NCBI GenBank assembly: GCA_040219935.1
Contig: JAVJUA010000080.1
Span: 1 to 64,000, forward strand
Direction: 5' to 3'
DNA: 64,000 nucleotides
From: UBA7803 sp040219935
GTDB taxonomy: Bacteria > Pseudomonadota > Gammaproteobacteria > Pseudomonadales > Azotimanducaceae
A model generated the notes under the pieces. It was not told where the DNA came from. It did not search any database and saw only the letters and a program-made list of their open reading frames with translations. This document shows positions 54,738 to 63,598 of this stretch, one piece after another. Position numbers and translations under genes: made by a program. Numbering within the stretch: position 1 is the first letter of the stretch; the number at the start of each line of letters is the position of its first letter.

Positions 54738-55639
54738 CCGAGTTCGAACTCATCGACGTGATCGTGGCCGAGCTGGGCGACGTGGCCGCCGGTGAGTGGG
54801 TGCGGGTCGGCCCCGGTGACGACGCCGCCGTGACGGCGGTGCCGGCCGGTGCCGAGGTGGTCTCTACGATCGACGCGCTGGTAGCCGACGTGCACTTTCC
54901 CGCGGCTGCCGGCGCGGCCCTGGTGGGCTACCGGGCGGTGATGGTCAGCGCTTCGGATCTGGCGGCCATGGGCGCCGCCCCGGGCTTCGCCCTGGTGGCC
55001 TTGAGCCTCGAGCACGACGATGCCGACTGGGTGCGGGGTCTGGCCCGCGGCATGGCCGAGGCGGCGCGGGCGCTGGATCTGCGCATCGTCGGCGGCAACA
55101 TCGCCCGTGGCCCCCTGACTATCGCCATCAGCGTGCACGGCTACGTGCCCGCGGGTGGTGCGCTGTGCCGCAGCGGCGCCCGTCCGGGGGATGGCGTTTA
55201 CGTCACCGGCAGCCTGGGTGCCGCCGCCGCCGCGGTGGCCCGGGGCGGGCTCGACCGCTGCGCCGTAGATGCCGATCTGGATGCGCTGTCGCGGTGCTAC
55301 TTCCGCCCGCAGGCGCGCATGGCCCAGGGGCGCGACCTGCGCGGTATCGCCAGCAGCGCCATCGATCTGTCCGACGGCCTGTTACAGGATCTCGGCCACG
55401 TCTGCCGGGCCAGCGGCGTCGGTGCGGAGCTCGAATCGGCGCGCATTCCCGTGGCAGACGGCGCCAGCCTGGCGCACGCGCTGGGCGGCGGCGACGACTA
55501 CGAGCTGTGCTTCACCGCGCCGGGGGAGGCGCCCCTGCTCGGCGTGCCCGTGACCCGCATCGGCCGCATCGTCGCCGAGCCCGGCGTGCGTCTCGACGGC
55601 CGTGCCGTGTCCGGCGGCTACCAGCACTTCGGCTCGTGA
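54734..55639 (+). CDS. thiL: thiamine-monophosphate kinase
   Basis: 301 aa, PurM-like fold, makes thiamine pyrophosphate. GPGDDAAV near the N-terminus, SDLAAMGA, SSAIDLSDGLLQDL and GGGDDYELCF are the metal and ATP motifs. GTG start. The stop overlaps pgpA (GTGA). Confidence 0.96.
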   Translation: MTEFELIDVIVAELGDVAAGEWVRVGPGDDAAVTAVPAGAEVVSTIDALVADVHFPAAAGAALVGYRAVMVSASDLAAMGAAPGFALVALSLEHDDADWVRGLARGMAEAARALDLRIVGGNIARGPLTIAISVHGYVPAGGALCRSGARPGDGVYVTGSLGAAAAAVARGGLDRCAVDADLDALSRCYFRPQARMAQGRDLRGIASSAIDLSDGLLQDLGHVCRASGVGAELESARIPVADGASLAHALGGGDDYELCFTAPGEAPLLGVPVTRIGRIVAEPGVRLDGRAVSGGYQHFGS

Positions 55640-56112
55640 GCGAGCGAGCGCCGCTGCCTGTTTCCGACCCGGCCGTGCTGCTGGTCACCGGCTTCGGCAG
55701 CGGGCTGCTGCGGCCGGCGCCGGGCACCTGGGGCTCTGCGCTGGCGCTGATCGTCTGGTGGTGGGCGCTGGCGGGCCTGCCGTGGCCGACGCAGCTCGCC
55801 GCTGCGGCGGTGCTGTTTGCCGTGGGCACCTGGCTCACCGACCGGGTCGGCCGCCGCTACGGCGTGCACGATGATCCGCGCATCGTCGTCGACGAGTTCG
55901 TGGGCCTGTGGATCGCCCTGCTGGCGGCGCCGCCGGTGTGGTGGGCGGCCGTCCTCGGCTTCCTGCTGTTCCGCCTGTTCGACATCGCCAAGCCCTGGCC
56001 CATCCGCTGGGCCGACCGCCGGGTGCCCGGCGCCCTCGGCGTCATGCTCGACGACGTGCTGGCCGGCATCGCCGCGCTGGTCGTGCTGCAGGCCGTGCTC
56101 TGGGCGTTGTGA
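55636..56112 (+). CDS. pgpA: phosphatidylglycerophosphatase A
   Basis: 158 aa membrane protein with three to four segments. It dephosphorylates phosphatidylglycerol phosphate. GSGLLRPAPGTWGS and DDPRIVVDEFVGLW (acidic metal site) and LFRLFDIAKPWPIRWAD are family motifs. Last gene of the nrdR-ribD-nusB-thiL-pgpA run. Confidence 0.95.
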   Translation: MSERAPLPVSDPAVLLVTGFGSGLLRPAPGTWGSALALIVWWWALAGLPWPTQLAAAAVLFAVGTWLTDRVGRRYGVHDDPRIVVDEFVGLWIALLAAPPVWWAAVLGFLLFRLFDIAKPWPIRWADRRVPGALGVMLDDVLAGIAALVVLQAVLWAL

Positions 56113-56201
56113 CGCCCTCGCCCTCGCCCGGAGGGTGAAGCAGTTGGCAATTCCAGACCCCGGGTGGTCGCGGCAGCGGCGATCGCCCTAGACTCCGGTT
56201 C

Positions 56202-56837
56202 GTGCGCAAGCTGATCTGCCAACTGTTCCTCTGGCTGCTGCCGGCCGTGGCTCTCGCCACGCCGCCGGTGGAAGTGCTGGCCCTGTTCAAGGACCGGGCC
56301 GTGCTGCGCGCCGCCGGCGCCGAGCACCTGCTGCGGGTGGGCGAGACCTCGGCGGACGGCATCACCCTGCTGGCGGCCGATGCCCAGGGCGCCCGGGTGC
56401 GGTTCCAGGGTGAGGAGCATCGTCTGACGCTGAGCCGCCATGTGTCCGGCAGCTTCCGGGCGCCGGAGCGCCAGCGGGTGGCGATCTCGCCCGACGCGCT
56501 CGGCCAGTACCGGGTGCGGGGCAGCGTCAACGGCACCTTCGTCAACTTCCTGGTGGACACCGGCGCGTCCGTGGTCGCCATGAGCCGGCTGCATGCGCAG
56601 CAGCTCGGCCTCGACTTCACCGGCGCCCAGCAGGGCTCCGTGGTCACCGCCCAGGGCACCGTCATGTCCTACTTCGTCAACCTCGACGAGGTGGTGGTGG
56701 GCGGCATCACCGCCCGCAACGTGCAGGCGGCCGTGATCGACGGCAACTATCCGGTGGAGATTCTGCTCGGCATGTCGTTCCTGCGGCAGGTGGGGCTGGA
56801 AGAGCAGGGCGGGGTGCTGACCCTGGTGCAGCGCTGA
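56202..56837 (+). CDS. secreted retropepsin-like aspartic protease
   Basis: 211 aa, GTG start. Signal peptide about 1-19. An N-terminal beta-rich domain (about 20-95) precedes a single-lobe clan AA domain with NFLVDTGASVVAMS (catalytic Asp) and the hydrophobic-hydrophobic-Gly pattern EILLGMSFL. It would work as a homodimer in the periplasm. Relatives include the TIGR02281 group. Substrate unknown. It is convergent with ispA (10 bp). Confidence 0.85.
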   Translation: MRKLICQLFLWLLPAVALATPPVEVLALFKDRAVLRAAGAEHLLRVGETSADGITLLAADAQGARVRFQGEEHRLTLSRHVSGSFRAPERQRVAISPDALGQYRVRGSVNGTFVNFLVDTGASVVAMSRLHAQQLGLDFTGAQQGSVVTAQGTVMSYFVNLDEVVVGGITARNVQAAVIDGNYPVEILLGMSFLRQVGLEEQGGVLTLVQR

Positions 56838-56847
56838 GCGGCGTCGC

Positions 56848-57729
56848 CTAGAAGCGCCGGCGCACGCTCAGCAGCGCCAGCTCCGCGAGCAGGGAATCTC
56901 CCAGGCCGGCGCGCTTGAGAAACTTCATCCCCTCGGCGAGGAGCTGCTCGGCGCGTTCGCGCGCCGCGTCCACCCCCAGCAGCTTCGGGTAGGTGCTCTT
57001 GCCCGCCGCCGTGTCCGAGCTTGCCGGCTTGCCCAGTTCGTCGGTGGTGGCGGTGACGTCCAGCACGTCGTCGATCACCTGGAAGGCGTGACCGATGCGG
57101 GCCGCGAACTCACCGAGCAGCACGAACGTCTCGTCGTCCAGATCGGGCCGTCCCACCACCGCGCCGATCTGCACCGCCGCCTGGATCAGGGCCCCCGTTT
57201 TTGCGGAGTGCAGGGCTTCGAGCTGATCGAGGCCGAGCGACTGCCGCTCGGCGGCCAGATCGAAGCTCTGGCCCCCCACCATGCCGCGCCAGCCGGCGGC
57301 ATCCGCCAGCAGGGTGAGGGCCCGCAGCCGGGCCGCCGGCGGCACGTTGGGTGCCTCTGCCAGGGTGCGGAAGGCCAGCGACTGCAGGGCGTCACCGGCC
57401 AGGATGGCGCCCGCCTCGCCGAAGTGGACGTGGCTGCTCGGCAGCCCGTGGCGCACCGCGTCGTCGTCCATGGCCGGCAGGTCGTCGTGCACCAGGGAGT
57501 AGGCGTGGATGAACTCCACCGCACAGGCGGGTGCCAGGGCATCCTCCAGCGCCCCGCCGACGCCGGTGCAGGCCGCGCAGACCAGCATCGGCCGCAGCCG
57601 TTTGCCCCCGGACAGGGTGGCATAGCGCATGGCGTCGATCAGGGCCGGAGCGATGGGCGACTGCGCGGGCAGGTAGTGGTCCAGCGCGTCTTCGACGGTG
57701 GCCTTCAGCTCCCGAAGGTCAGTCGTCAT
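56848..57729 (-). CDS. ispA: farnesyl diphosphate synthase
   Basis: 293 aa all-helical prenyl synthase. The first Asp-rich motif is DDLPAMDDD and the second DDVLDV; GGKRLRPML binds IPP. Makes C15 diphosphate for quinones and undecaprenyl carriers. Its ATG lies inside xseB (11-bp overlap). The dxs gene that usually follows ispA is absent; the convergent protease gene is there instead. Confidence 0.96.
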   Translation of the reverse strand: MTTDLRELKATVEDALDHYLPAQSPIAPALIDAMRYATLSGGKRLRPMLVCAACTGVGGALEDALAPACAVEFIHAYSLVHDDLPAMDDDAVRHGLPSSHVHFGEAGAILAGDALQSLAFRTLAEAPNVPPAARLRALTLLADAAGWRGMVGGQSFDLAAERQSLGLDQLEALHSAKTGALIQAAVQIGAVVGRPDLDDETFVLLGEFAARIGHAFQVIDDVLDVTATTDELGKPASSDTAAGKSTYPKLLGVDAARERAEQLLAEGMKFLKRAGLGDSLLAELALLSVRRRF

Positions 57730-57988
57730 CGAGTTCGTCGGGGTCGAAAGCCTCGAGCTGGTTGTCTTCGGTGAGCTGCTTCACCTTGAGCTCCGCCTGG
57801 CGCAACGCGGCCTGGCAGTGGCGGGTGAGTTTGACCCCGCGTTCGAACGCGGTGAGGGAGGCCTCGAGACTGAGATCGCCGGCCTCCATCTGATCCACCA
57901 GCGCTTCCAGCTCGGCGAGCGCGGTCTCGAAGTCGATGTCGCCGAGCACGGCTTCTGCAGCTTCGGGTGGTTTGGCTTTGCTGGGCAT
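57719..57988 (-). CDS. xseB: exodeoxyribonuclease VII small subunit
   Basis: 89 aa. DFETALAELEALVDQMEAGD and LEASLTAFERGVKLTRHCQ are the conserved helical hairpin that binds XseA. Overlaps ispA as in many gammaproteobacteria. Confidence 0.96.
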   Translation of the reverse strand: MPSKAKPPEAAEAVLGDIDFETALAELEALVDQMEAGDLSLEASLTAFERGVKLTRHCQAALRQAELKVKQLTEDNQLEAFDPDELDDD

Positions 57989-58026
57989 CGGCTGACGTTA
58001 CCGCCCGCTCGCGGCCGGGCGCAAGC

Positions 58027-58269
58027 TCAACCCGCTTTGCGGGCGCGCTGCTTGGCCGGGCGCCAGGCGCCGGTGGCGGCGTCGTTCTCGATCACGCCGT
58101 CGGCCTCGAGGGCGGACAGCTCGGCGCGAATCTCCCAGACCCCCATGGGCTGGTTGCGCTCGCGCAGGTAGTCGGCGATGTCGCCCGGGCGGAACTCGGC
58201 CAGACCTTTGCCGACCAGGGTTTCCACGGCGTTCTGCACGATCTTCTTGCGGCGCAGCGCGATGCTCAA
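58027..58269 (-). CDS. small winged-helix-like hypothetical protein
   Basis: About 80 aa from TTG at 58269 (GGGGGC upstream); an earlier TTG at 58290 would give 87 aa. The helical pattern with GDIADYLRERNQPMGVWEIRAEL and ALEADGVIENDAATGAWRP suggests a winged helix-turn-helix. The C-terminus is Lys/Arg-rich. Family and role unknown. Lies 38 bp upstream of xseB on the same strand. Confidence 0.6.
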   Translation of the reverse strand: MSIALRRKKIVQNAVETLVGKGLAEFRPGDIADYLRERNQPMGVWEIRAELSALEADGVIENDAATGAWRPAKQRARKAG

Positions 58270-58326
58270 GGCGGCCCCCTTATTGCCCAACGTTCTGAAA
58301 CGCGGGCGTTTTGTACCAGAAAGCCA

Positions 58327-59655
58327 TTACTCCCGCCAGGGCTTACCGGCTTCGAATGCGGCCAGGTGGGTCTCGAGCTCGGCGGCCAGTTCAGCGTTGC
58401 CCTCCGGCACCAGGGCCAGGGCCTCGCGCTGGGTCTCCACGGCCTGCTGAAACTTGCCGGTCTCCGCGTAGGCCGCGGCCAGCGTGTCCAGGTAGGCCGG
58501 CACCCGGCGGCGGTCGACCGCCTGCAGCGCCAGGGTCAGCGCCTGCTGGCCATTGCGTACGCCGTCGAACGGGCTGGTGGCCAGCAGCCAGGCATAGTCG
58601 TTCAGCGCCTGGGGATGATTCTGCGCCGCCGCCCGGGCCAGCCAGCGGCCGGCCTGCTGCTGCCCTGCCAGGTCGTTCTGACGCAGGCCGTCGTAGGCGA
58701 GCCGCAGTTGCGCGTCCACCTGCCCGGCCAGCGCCGCCCGCTCGTACCAGGCCAGCGCCCGCTCGCGGCTCTCCTCGACCGCGGTGCCGGTTTCGTACAG
58801 GTAGGCCAGGCCCATGAACCCGGTGGGGTGGCCCTGCTCGGCTGCCTGCTGGAACAGCGCCAGGGCGCGGGCCGGATCTTTCTCGACCCCCGCGCCGGTC
58901 AGGTAGGCGTGGCCGAGCTTGGCCTGGGCCACGGCGCTGCCGCCTGCCGCCGCCCGCTGAAAGTAGTCGAGCGCTGCGGCGGCATCCGCCTCGCCGCCCT
59001 CGCCGGCTTCGGTCATGAAGCCGAGATAGGCCAGGGCGTCGGCCTCGCCGCCTGCCGCCGCCCGCGTCAGCCAGCGCCGCGCCTCGGCGGGGTCCGGCTG
59101 GTCGGTGAACGGGTCGCGGTAGCTCTGGGCCAGGTAGGTCATCGCCGGCGCCGAACCGTCCTCGGCCGAGACGCCGAGCCAGTGCCGGGCGGCGGCGATG
59201 TCCTTCGGCACGCCGGTGCCGCGCAGGTAGGCGATGCCGAGCCGCATCCGCGCCGGGTCGTGGCCGGCTTCCGCCGCTTCTTCCAGCAGCATGACGGCCA
59301 GGCGCGGGCTCGCCGGCACGCCCAGCCCCTCGAGGTGCATCTGCGCCAGCGCCGTCTGCACCACCGGGTTGCCCGGATGAAACTCCAGGGCGTGGTTGTA
59401 GTCCTTCACCGCCGAGACGAAGAGCTGTTGCGCGAAGAAGCTGTAGCCGCGCAGGTAGTAGGCGCGCGAACGCTCGCCGGGCCCGATGCGCGGATCGATC
59501 AGGGCCGGCTCCAGGTAGGCGCGCGCCAGCGCGTGCTGCCCCGCCTCGATGAGCTCGACCGCGCGCTCGATGTTGGCGCGCGAGTCGAGCGCCAGCGCGG
59601 CAGGGGTTGAAACGAGCGCCGCCGCCCAGATAAAGAATAGTGTCAGTGTACGCAT
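58327..59655 (-). CDS. secreted Sel1/TPR-repeat protein
   Basis: 442 aa. Signal peptide about 1-22 (TLTLFFIWAAALVSTPAALA). About eight Sel1-like repeats run from residue 95 to 380 with the recurring pattern A..LG..Y..G.GV..D...A..W...AA..G; TPR-like helices sit at both ends. A periplasmic scaffold for protein-protein contacts is likely; partner unknown. ATG at 59655. Confidence 0.85.
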   Translation of the reverse strand: MRTLTLFFIWAAALVSTPAALALDSRANIERAVELIEAGQHALARAYLEPALIDPRIGPGERSRAYYLRGYSFFAQQLFVSAVKDYNHALEFHPGNPVVQTALAQMHLEGLGVPASPRLAVMLLEEAAEAGHDPARMRLGIAYLRGTGVPKDIAAARHWLGVSAEDGSAPAMTYLAQSYRDPFTDQPDPAEARRWLTRAAAGGEADALAYLGFMTEAGEGGEADAAAALDYFQRAAAGGSAVAQAKLGHAYLTGAGVEKDPARALALFQQAAEQGHPTGFMGLAYLYETGTAVEESRERALAWYERAALAGQVDAQLRLAYDGLRQNDLAGQQQAGRWLARAAAQNHPQALNDYAWLLATSPFDGVRNGQQALTLALQAVDRRRVPAYLDTLAAAYAETGKFQQAVETQREALALVPEGNAELAAELETHLAAFEAGKPWRE

Positions 59656-59761
59656 GCTCGAGTGCCGGCTGTGCGGGGCCAAGGGAACCGTAACGGCGGC
59701 AACGGGTCAATGTGTCAGGTGTGACAACGAGACCGGTGCGGCGTTTCGCTTCAGACGGGCG

Positions 59762-59770
59762 TGTTACACT
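59762..59770 (+). promoter_or_regulatory. extended -10 promoter of ssrA
   Basis: TGTTACACT: an extended -10 (TG, one base, TACACT at 59765-59770), 17 bp before the mature tmRNA 5' end. No good -35 hexamer is seen (CGTTTC at about the right distance). Confidence 0.5.
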
Positions 59771-59786
59771 GCCGATGCTTCTCCAC

Positions 59787-60142
59787 GGGGGCGATATGGC
59801 TTCGACGTGGGTAATGAAGCCTGAGGTGCATGCCGAGAGGGTAGTGACTCTCGTTAAAAAATCGCTGCAACTAGATATAGTTGCCAACGACGAAAACTAC
59901 GCACTAGCGGCCTAAAACCCCGCTTACGCCGATGATCCAGGCCTGCATGGTGAAGTCGGCGGCGCAAGCTGCAGGATCGCGTGGATGTCTCGCCCGGGGC
60001 TGAAGCGTTAAAACCAATCGGGATCGCCGAGATCACCCTGACCGTCGGGTCGTTCGAGGTTAAAACAAAGACGGAGCCTAAGCATGTAGAGCCAACGGCC
60101 GAGTGCCAACGGACGCGGGTTCAACTCCCGCCGCCTCCACCA
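59787..60142 (+). ncRNA. ssrA: transfer-messenger RNA (tmRNA)
   Basis: 356 nt. The 5' end GGGGGCG (59787) pairs with CGCCTCC before the encoded ACCA (60139-60142), forming the acceptor stem. GGTTCAACTCCC is the T-arm. The tag reading frame at 59883-59915 encodes ANDENYALAA and a stop, the classic proteolysis tag recognised by ClpXP. One-piece form. RNase R, its partner in tagging quality control, is at 30.5 kb. SmpB is not in the window. The 3' end of ssrA is a common integration target. Confidence 0.97.
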
Positions 60143-60525
60143 ACAACGAAAACCCCAATCGAGACCGGTTGAGGTCCTCTCTTCCCCGATCGCCCCGGCT
60201 CGCCCGTGTTGTTGGGGGTTTCTGCGCAAGCCTGTGGGCCAGGAACCAGAACCCGCAGCCATGGTGCGGGTCGACGAACAGCAGCGGCCCGGACGCCGGC
60301 AGCGGATCGCCCTCGATATCGACTCGGCGGCGCATGTGGCGGCGCCCGCGCAGCCGATCAATCAACGGGCGCACGGACTTGCTTCAGACCAGAGAAATGC
60401 ATGGATCAGTCGGTCCTGGGGAAACACGCTCCTGGGCACGAAGCCGGATCGGTGGAAACGGCCGCATAGTCTAGTGCGCTGCAGCGAGTGCCCGATCCTC
60501 CGTTGTCGGCCTGGCGCACCAGGAC
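60143..60525. other. 383-bp stretch after ssrA without a supported gene
   Basis: Short reading frames on both strands lack ribosome sites and recognisable domains. On the minus strand the frame from GTG at 60374 contains DPLPASGPLLFVDPHHG, faintly like an acyltransferase start, then runs into the tmRNA 3' end. I see no convincing ssrA terminator, att repeat or integrase. Confidence 0.5.
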
Positions 60526-61152
60526 TCAGGCCGCCCCCAACTGGCGCCGATGCCAGCGCGCGAGCAGCAGCTGCGCGATGATCGCGCCACACAGGGCCAG
60601 GAACATGTCCCACTGGGTGTCCCAGGCGTCGCCCTGGGTGGCGAGGAAGGCGTCCGCCGCGCCGCCCCAGGCCAGCGCCGCCCACCATTCGAGCATCTCG
60701 AAGAAGGCCGAGAAGGCGAGGCAGGCGGAGGTCACCAGATAGAACAGCCAGCCGCCCTCGCGCAGCGGGGTCGTCCGCAGCAGCAGCTCGCGGCCGAGGA
60801 TGGCGGGGATGAAGCCTTGGGCGAAGTGACCGAGCCGGTCGTAGTGGTTGCGCGACAGATCAAACGTCTCCTGCGCCCACAGTCCGAGCGGGGTTTCGGC
60901 ATAGGTCCAGGCGCCGCCGTACACCAGGATCAGGCAGTGGATCGCGATCAGCCAGTACAGCAGGCGGGTCAGCGGGAAGCGCCGGCGGGTGGCGATCATC
61001 AGTGGGATTGCCGCCGCCACCCAGATGATTTCCAGCAGCCAGGTCAGGCGGTCGGTCGGGCTGATGCCGGACCAGGCGAGCGCGGCGAGGATCACCGCGA
61101 TCAGCACGGTGAACTCGGCTGTGGAGGGCGTGCTGCGGGGCGTTGTCGACAT
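60526..61152 (-). CDS. DUF2238 (YjdF-like) membrane protein
   Basis: 208 aa with about six membrane segments. YDRLGHFAQGFIPAILGRELLLR and FFEMLEWWAALAWG, with His and Glu in membrane helices, match the DUF2238/YjdF family of unknown function. Upstream (61153-61395) I see no clear promoter; tagccgc repeats near 61195 and 61250. Confidence 0.85.
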   Translation of the reverse strand: MSTTPRSTPSTAEFTVLIAVILAALAWSGISPTDRLTWLLEIIWVAAAIPLMIATRRRFPLTRLLYWLIAIHCLILVYGGAWTYAETPLGLWAQETFDLSRNHYDRLGHFAQGFIPAILGRELLLRTTPLREGGWLFYLVTSACLAFSAFFEMLEWWAALAWGGAADAFLATQGDAWDTQWDMFLALCGAIIAQLLLARWHRRQLGAA

Positions 61153-61395
61153 CCGGCTTTGTTCCAGAGAGGGGGTGGGCGGAAGCCGCTCTGCGTAGCC
61201 GCATGAAAGCTACGCCCGCCGGCGAGGCTACCCCAAGCGAGTGAGCCGCGGTAGCCGCCGCGCTTCCCGCCCCGCGCAAACCCGCGCGGCGACAGGTGGT
61301 GCCGTCGCCGCCGGGTGGTGGTGAGGCCGGCGGCGAAGTCACCGCAGGGCAAGCTGTTCCAGCCGCGCCCTGCAGTGTGTTCGATTGCCCCGTGC

Positions 61396-61599
61396 TCAAC
61401 GTGCGCGCAGCGGCTGCCGGTGAAGCACCACGTCGTCGCCGCTGACGAACTTCAGCTCGTAGTCGCCGGGCTCGGCCGGCACCCTCAGCTCGATTTCGCT
61501 GACCGCGCCGGTGGGGCGGGCCTAGTCCCGGTAGCTGTTGATCGGGCAGCCGGCCGGCGCGAAACCGATCCAGCGGCTGCCGGCGGGCGTCGCCGCACG
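61396..61599 (-). pseudogene. VWA-protein C-terminal remnant with in-frame stop
   Basis: The minus frame reads WIGFAPAGCPINSYRD, then TAG (61522-61524), then ARPTGAVSEIEL and VPAEPGDYELKFVSGDDVVL, ending at a TGA (61396-61398). This resembles the C-terminal beta-domain of VWA-containing proteins, where Tyr-Ala-Arg would replace stop-Ala-Arg. No VWA domain remains upstream. Identification is from memory of the family pattern. Confidence 0.5.
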
Positions 61600-61730
61600 C
61601 GAGCCGGCTGCGCTGAAGTAGGCCGCGCACGAACATGGCGTTGCGCCTGTGGACGTGGTCTGGACCGCCGGCAAACTGCGGCTTCGGCATGATCCCCCGC
61701 ATCGCATCAGTATTCGAGCGCACGTCTGCC

Positions 61731-61916
61731 ATGACCTACAGCAGCCAAGACGCATCTATCTGGACTCCAGATGGTTTCATCCACCACCTCTACGTGGACC
61801 CGGAATTCATCGGAGGCGGCATCGGAACTCTGCTGCTGGACGCAACGATTCGTCGTCTGAGCAAGCCGGTAGTCTTGAAGTGTTTGCGTCTCAAGGAGCA
61901 CAAGGGTCATGCTTGA
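61731..61916 (+). pseudogene. GNAT acetyltransferase fragment
   Basis: 61 residues from ATG 61731. GFIHHLYVDPEFIGGGIGT and LLLDATIRRL match the acetyl-CoA-binding core (motif A) of GNAT enzymes, but the N-terminal strands and the C-terminal part are missing: after LKCLRL the frame goes off pattern and stops. Probably a decayed gene. The 61600-61730 interval before it shows nothing. Confidence 0.6.
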
Positions 61917-62003
61917 TCGAGGCGTTTCGATGGACTGCCCGAAGCATCATCGCGTGTGTCTGACAGATATAATCCCCCGGTGCTCGTCTGGCGCGTGACG
62001 CTC

Positions 62004-63110
62004 ATGCATACGGTCCTGGTTCTGGGTGGTTATGGCTTCTTTGGAGCGCGAATCGCCGCCGGTCTCGCGAAAAACCCGTCCATCCGTCTGTTGATCGCGG
62101 GCCGCGATCATTCCCAGGCTAAGCGCCTGGCGAGAGCGCTGGCGCTGCCGGACGATCAGGCGATCCGGCTGGATGCGGCTTCCCGCGATCTTGCGTCATC
62201 GCTTCGATCACTGGGCGTCAGCACGCTGATTCACACGGCTGGTCCGTTCCAGCAGCAGTACTACAAGGTGGCTATCGACGCCATTGAAGCGACCGCGAAC
62301 TACATCGACCTCGCCGATGGCCGACGCTTTGTCGCAGACATCAAAGCCCTGGATGACAGGGCCAGAGACCGAGGCGTCGTGGTCGTCAGCGGCGCGAGTT
62401 CCGTCCCTGGCCTGTCCTCGGCTGTCGTCGATGAATACGCACCCGCGTTCCAGCGCATCGAGTCGATACGGATCGGTATCGGGTCCGGGGCGCGTGCGCC
62501 CGGCCTGGCCACCGTAAGAGGCGTGTTCGGATACTGCGGCAAGCCGATTCAGCGGCTGGAGAACGGCCGGTGGGAACAGACGTATGGCTGGATGGACCTC
62601 ATGCGCTATGAGTTTCCTGGACCCGTTGGCCGGCGTTGGCTGGGTAGCTGCGACGTTCCGGACCTCGAGCTCTTTCCGCAGCGGTATGATTCCGTCAGAA
62701 CGGTGACCTTTCACGCGGGCTTTGCGAGCGACCTGGGCCACCTGTTTGTCTGGGCGATGGCCGGCCTCGTGAAGACCGGTGTCGTTGCAACCCTGGCTCC
62801 ACTGGCTCGCCCGCTGAACCGATTGAGCCACTGGCTCGAACCATTGTTGAGTGACAAGGGAGCGATGTTCGTGGAACTTGATGGGATTGGTCAGGACGGA
62901 CGGTCTACCAGACGACGCTGGTGCGTCATAGCCGTCCAGAATCATGGTCCCTACATTCCGTGCGGGGCCGCCATCGCGTTGGCCGGTAAGCTCGCTGATG
63001 GCGCTGACATTCGAGAAGGCGCCCGACCCTGCATTGGGCTACTCACCGTCGACGAGTATCTGGCCCCGTTGCAGGGCCTGGATATCCGCGTTGTGGCCGA
63101 CCCTGTGTGA
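62004..63110 (+). CDS. saccharopine dehydrogenase-like NAD(P)-binding oxidoreductase
   Basis: 368 aa. N-terminal Rossmann fold VLVLGGYGFFGARIA, then HTAGPFQQQYYKVA and YIDLADGRRF, which are typical of the saccharopine-dehydrogenase-like family. A hydrophobic C-terminal stretch (about 245-270). ATG at 62004; GTG 61995 is in frame. G+C content is lower than in the rest of the window. Substrate unknown. The stop shares one base with the next ATG (TGATG). Confidence 0.8.
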   Translation: MHTVLVLGGYGFFGARIAAGLAKNPSIRLLIAGRDHSQAKRLARALALPDDQAIRLDAASRDLASSLRSLGVSTLIHTAGPFQQQYYKVAIDAIEATANYIDLADGRRFVADIKALDDRARDRGVVVVSGASSVPGLSSAVVDEYAPAFQRIESIRIGIGSGARAPGLATVRGVFGYCGKPIQRLENGRWEQTYGWMDLMRYEFPGPVGRRWLGSCDVPDLELFPQRYDSVRTVTFHAGFASDLGHLFVWAMAGLVKTGVVATLAPLARPLNRLSHWLEPLLSDKGAMFVELDGIGQDGRSTRRRWCVIAVQNHGPYIPCGAAIALAGKLADGADIREGARPCIGLLTVDEYLAPLQGLDIRVVADPV

Positions 63111-63598
63111 TGGGCGCCCATACCCTCTGGAAGTTGGTGCATCTGCTGAGCGCAAGCGTGCTGTTCGGCACCGGCGTGGGCATCGCTTTTTTTGCCTGGT
63201 TCGGCTATCGGCGTGCCATGGCGATTGGTGAGATCGACGGCTTGCGGGCCGTGCTGCGATTGACGGTCATCGGCGATACCTGCTTCACGGCGCCCGCGGT
63301 GGTGGTGCAACTGGTGAGCGGTATCGTGCTGATCAACCTGAATCAATGGTCACTGTTGAGTCCCTGGTCGCTCACCGTCTTCGGGCTCTATGCCGCCGTT
63401 GGTGCCCTCTGGCTTCCTGTCGTGGTGATTCAGATTCTCATGAGCAGAGAAGCCAATCGGGCGCCATCCATTGCCGACCTCGAGCCCGGCTTTCACCGCC
63501 GGTATCTGGCGTGGTTCGCGCTGGGGGTTCCAGCCTTCTTGATCGTCGTCGGACTGTTCTACCTGATGATTGCGAAGCCGCTTATGGTGGTGGCATGA
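63110..63598 (+). CDS. DUF2269 integral membrane protein
   Basis: 162 aa with four membrane segments. LWKLVHLLSASVLFGTGVG, with a conserved His in the first helix, and WFALGVPAFLIVVGLFYLM fit DUF2269. Translationally coupled to the oxidoreductase gene, suggesting a joint function. GTG at 63107 is an alternative start. Confidence 0.75.
   Translation: MGAHTLWKLVHLLSASVLFGTGVGIAFFAWFGYRRAMAIGEIDGLRAVLRLTVIGDTCFTAPAVVVQLVSGIVLINLNQWSLLSPWSLTVFGLYAAVGALWLPVVVIQILMSREANRAPSIADLEPGFHRRYLAWFALGVPAFLIVVGLFYLMIAKPLMVVA

Noticed and set aside
60008..60374. Minus-strand frames covering the tmRNA 3' end (reading RRRELNPRPLA or EAAGVEPASV)
   Set aside because: This is the well-known spurious translation of the T-arm and acceptor end of tRNA and tmRNA genes.
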